Positions 42,926-44,869 of a stretch of DNA of 44,869 bases are shown one piece after another. A program made the position numbers and the translations under genes. Below the pieces are notes generated by a model that was given only the letters and a program-made list of their open reading frames with translations, was not told the origin of the DNA and ran no database searches. This DNA comes from an uncultured Prevotellaceae bacterium (GTDB taxonomy: Bacteria > Bacteroidota > Bacteroidia > Bacteroidales > Bacteroidaceae): positions 1 to 44,869 of the forward strand of contig CADCEQ010000015.1 in NCBI GenBank assembly GCA_902800435.1, given 5' to 3'. Position 1 is the first letter of the stretch, and every line of letters begins with the position of its first letter.

Positions 42926-44506
42926 ATGATGGCAAGACGATATCCTGTTGGCATCCAGACATTCTCGGAGATAATCCGAGGGGGTTATGTCTATGTGGAC
43001 AAGACAGACCTGGTGTGGCAGTTGGCACACTATGCCAAGTACGTCTTCCTGAGCCGTCCCCGCAGGTTCGGAAAGTCGCTGCTCACCTCCACCCTGGAGT
43101 CGTACTTCCAAGGAGAGAAGGAACTCTTTGATGGACTGAAAATCATGCCACTGGAGCAGGATTGGACGGAGCATCCTGTCATTCGGCTGGATTTGAGTCT
43201 GGCGAAAGCGCAGTTTACTGCAGAAGACCTCAAGAACCGACTGCTGCTGATGCTGGACGACTACGCAGAAGTCTATGGCCGCAAGGATACTGAGGTTACT
43301 CCCGGCGGGCTGATAGACGGACTCATCAAGCGGGCCTACCAGCAGACGGGGCGTCAGGTGGTGGTCATCATCGACGAATACGATGCTCCTTTATTGGAGG
43401 TTCTGCATGAGCAAGAGACGCTTGAAGCGAAGCGTATGGTGATGCAGGAACTGTATATGCCACTGAAGGCCAACGAGCGCTACGTCAGGTTCTGTTTTAT
43501 CACGGGTATCACGAAATTTTCGCAGCTGAGTATCTTTTCCACCATTAATAACCTGACGAACGTCACGATGGACGCAGCCTTCTCTACGCTCTTGGGCATT
43601 ACGGAGCAGGAACTGACCACCGTGCTTCACGAAGATATTGAGCAACTGGCAGCTGAGAACGAAACGACGTATGCCGAGATGCACCAGAAGCTGAAACAGA
43701 AGTATGACGGCTATCACTTCACCAGGAATTCAGAAGAGGTGTACAACCCTTTCAGCCTGATGAAGGCTTTCCAACAGAAAGAATTAGCCAATTACTGGTT
43801 TGAGAGCGGTACTCCGACGTTCCTCATCCGTCAGATGCAGCATTTCAATACCGACATAACGACTTTGGACAACATGGAAGTGCCTGTCACGGCATTCGAC
43901 CAACCGACGGAGAATATGCACGACGCGTTGCCACTGCTTTATCAGAGCGGCTATCTGACCATCAAGGATTATGACCGCGAAGCAGAGATGTACACCCTCG
44001 CCTTTCCCAATCAGGAGGTGCGCATTGGCTATGTAAACGGACTTGTCCCTGTCTATACAGGTCTGAATAATTACGATGTTCAGGCGGGCTTTGCCTTGAA
44101 GTTTTGGCGTGCGTTGAAGAAAGGAAACGTTGATTTGGCCATGCGTGAGATGCAGGCTTACATGGCCGGCATTCCGTATGTGGAGGGTTTCAAGCAGAAA
44201 CTGGCGGAAGCAGCTACCGCGGAGGGATTCTATGAATACTCGATGTACCTGATTTTCTCGATGCTTAATTTCTACGTCCGTACTCAGGTGAAGTGTGCAG
44301 GCGGCAGGGCCGATATGGTGGTGTGGATGCCCGGCACGGTCTATGTGTTTGAGCTGAAAGTTAACGGCACTGCCCGGGAGGCGCTGGATCAGATTAACAG
44401 TCGTGGCTACGCCATACCTTATCAGTGCGCAGACCGGCAGATTGTGAAAGTGGGGGTGCGGTTCGATGCTGCCACCCGAGTGCCTGTTGACTGGATTATT
44501 GAATAA
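42926..44506 (+). CDS. AAA-ATPase-like protein with PD-(D/E)XK nuclease domain
   Basis: The 526-aa product matches the AAA-ATPase_like (DUF1703-type)/PDDEXK_9 family, which is strongly amplified in Prevotella and Bacteroides. The start is MMARRYPVGIQTFSEIIRGG, then YVYVDKTDLVWQL. A Walker-A-like loop RPRRFGKS is at residues 44-51 and a Walker-B-like strand VVVIIDEYDAPL near 145-155. The C-terminal nuclease core lies at about 459-478 (GRADMVVWMPGTVYVFELKV, with D and ExK). Its biological role is unknown; multicopy distribution and a repeated promoter suggest spreading or a defence-like function. It is complete, ends 275 bases before rplC, and is the last accessory gene of Block C. Confidence 0.88.
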   Translation: MMARRYPVGIQTFSEIIRGGYVYVDKTDLVWQLAHYAKYVFLSRPRRFGKSLLTSTLESYFQGEKELFDGLKIMPLEQDWTEHPVIRLDLSLAKAQFTAEDLKNRLLLMLDDYAEVYGRKDTEVTPGGLIDGLIKRAYQQTGRQVVVIIDEYDAPLLEVLHEQETLEAKRMVMQELYMPLKANERYVRFCFITGITKFSQLSIFSTINNLTNVTMDAAFSTLLGITEQELTTVLHEDIEQLAAENETTYAEMHQKLKQKYDGYHFTRNSEEVYNPFSLMKAFQQKELANYWFESGTPTFLIRQMQHFNTDITTLDNMEVPVTAFDQPTENMHDALPLLYQSGYLTIKDYDREAEMYTLAFPNQEVRIGYVNGLVPVYTGLNNYDVQAGFALKFWRALKKGNVDLAMREMQAYMAGIPYVEGFKQKLAEAATAEGFYEYSMYLIFSMLNFYVRTQVKCAGGRADMVVWMPGTVYVFELKVNGTAREALDQINSRGYAIPYQCADRQIVKVGVRFDAATRVPVDWIIE

Positions 44507-44564
44507 CTGAGCAATCTTCTAATCATAATAAATATTAAATAACCCTAAAAAGGTGCATAGTAAG

Positions 44565-44596
44565 GTTGCGTATATCAATAATAATGTGTACCTTTG
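44565..44596 (+). promoter_or_regulatory. rplC promoter
   Basis: GTTG (44565-44568), a 20-bp spacer and TACCTTTG (44589-44596), followed by CAGCCG, form a promoter like those of rpsL and rpsJ. It restarts the S10-type ribosomal operon after the insertion. Confidence 0.75.
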
Positions 44597-44602
44597 CAGC
44601 CG

Positions 44603-44781
44603 CTAAAGTGATTATTGCGCTGGCCAATGGCTAACAATACGCTGAAAAAGAGCAGTTTAGCTTTCGGAAGGGAGCTTTGGGCTGTTTCTTCTTTTTGTGT
44701 GCGTATAGCCCCCGGCGCTACGATGACAAGGCAGAAACGAATAACATTTATACATTTAAACATTAAACAATTAAAACTGAA
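44603..44781 (+). promoter_or_regulatory. rplC leader with inverted repeats
   Basis: The predicted leader is about 180 bases. TATTG with CAATA (near 44612-44637, around TGGCCA) and GGGCT with AGCCC (near 44688 and 44707) could form hairpins. In enterobacteria the S10 operon leader is controlled by L4, so this leader may have a similar role; that is inference. Confidence 0.4.
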
Positions 44782-44869
44782 ATGCCAGGATTATTAGGAA
44801 GAAAAATCGGAATGACATCCGTTTTCAGTGCCGACGGCAAGAACGTGCCGTGCACTGTTATCGAAGCTG
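44782..44869 (+). CDS. rplC: 50S ribosomal protein L3 (5' part)
   Basis: L3 binds near the 3' end of 23S rRNA and helps form the peptidyl-transferase region. Only the first 29 codons are inside the window: [20 protein letters not shown], then NVPCTVIEA. The GRKIGMT motif is a hallmark of L3. The start at 44782 is preceded by an AT-rich stretch (attaaacaattaaaactgaa) as in rpsL. The gene presumably leads the rest of the S10/spc clusters to the right. Here it has lost rpsJ as direct neighbour and uses its own promoter. Confidence 0.96.
   Translation, partial: MPGLLGRKIGMTSVFSADGKNVPCTVIEA

Overview
The window looks like a chromosome segment from a Bacteroidales bacterium, most likely Prevotellaceae. 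Ribosomal and RNA polymerase genes occur in Bacteroidetes order. Promoters are of the TTTG-N20-TAnnTTTG type and there are no Shine-Dalgarno sequences. Secreted proteins end in an (L/V)xGxx..GIY..NGKKVVxK-like tail, and families common in this phylum are present: DUF3467, MG2-like exported proteins, BspA-type leucine-rich repeat proteins, TPR-TM-HTH regulators and AAA-ATPase/PD-(D/E)XK proteins. No tRNA, rRNA, CRISPR array or transposase was recognised.

The backbone is the transcription/translation superoperon, read left to right: rplA (3' part), rplJ, rplL, rpoB, rpoC, then DUF3467, rpsL, rpsG, fusA, then rpsJ, then the start of rplC. In Bacteroides, as I recall it, these genes are nearly contiguous. 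Here three accessory blocks interrupt them. Block A (about 9.8-20.5 kb) separates rpoC from DUF3467. Block B (about 24.5-35.3 kb) separates fusA from rpsJ. Block C (about 35.9-44.5 kb) separates rpsJ from rplC. Backbone pieces restart from their own promoters (rpsL, rpsJ, rplC), and rpoC, fusA and rpsJ end in strong hairpin terminators.

Block A holds a membrane-anchored TPR-HTH regulator and a large exported MG2-like protein with a small exported partner. Next come a VapC-type toxin with an unusual antitoxin, a truncated Bro-N gene in an AT-rich patch, and a lipoprotein with a thioredoxin fold lacking CXXC. An exported carboxypeptidase-regulatory-like protein and a reverse-strand formate-tetrahydrofolate ligase complete it. 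Four helically phased TGTGAA repeats lie between the TPR regulator and the MG2 gene.

Block B holds a giant exported six-Asp-box propeller/LamG protein with a small lipoprotein, a one-component regulator (exported Kelch-like propeller, one membrane helix, AraC-type DNA-binding domain), and three surface-glycan genes (GT4 glycosyltransferase, LicD, DegT/DnrJ aminotransferase).

Block C is rich in non-coding structure: a candidate structured RNA on the minus strand, a 22-bp palindromic tandem array, a long structured leader, an A-rich repeat tract, a 17-bp inverted repeat enclosing about 340 bp, and a repeated promoter cassette. Its genes encode two LRR surface proteins (one with a dockerin-like tail), a 65-aa C-rich-in-Pro/Gly small protein of the MKRxYISP type, a tightly coupled 47-aa/164-aa pair of unknown function, and an AAA-ATPase-like/PD-(D/E)XK protein.

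The most promising leads are the two kinase-less transmembrane transcription regulators with phased repeats near candidate targets, the minus-strand structured RNA near 36 kb, the repeated promoter cassette in Block C, and the six-fold 9-bp CTAG repeat in the rpoB leader.
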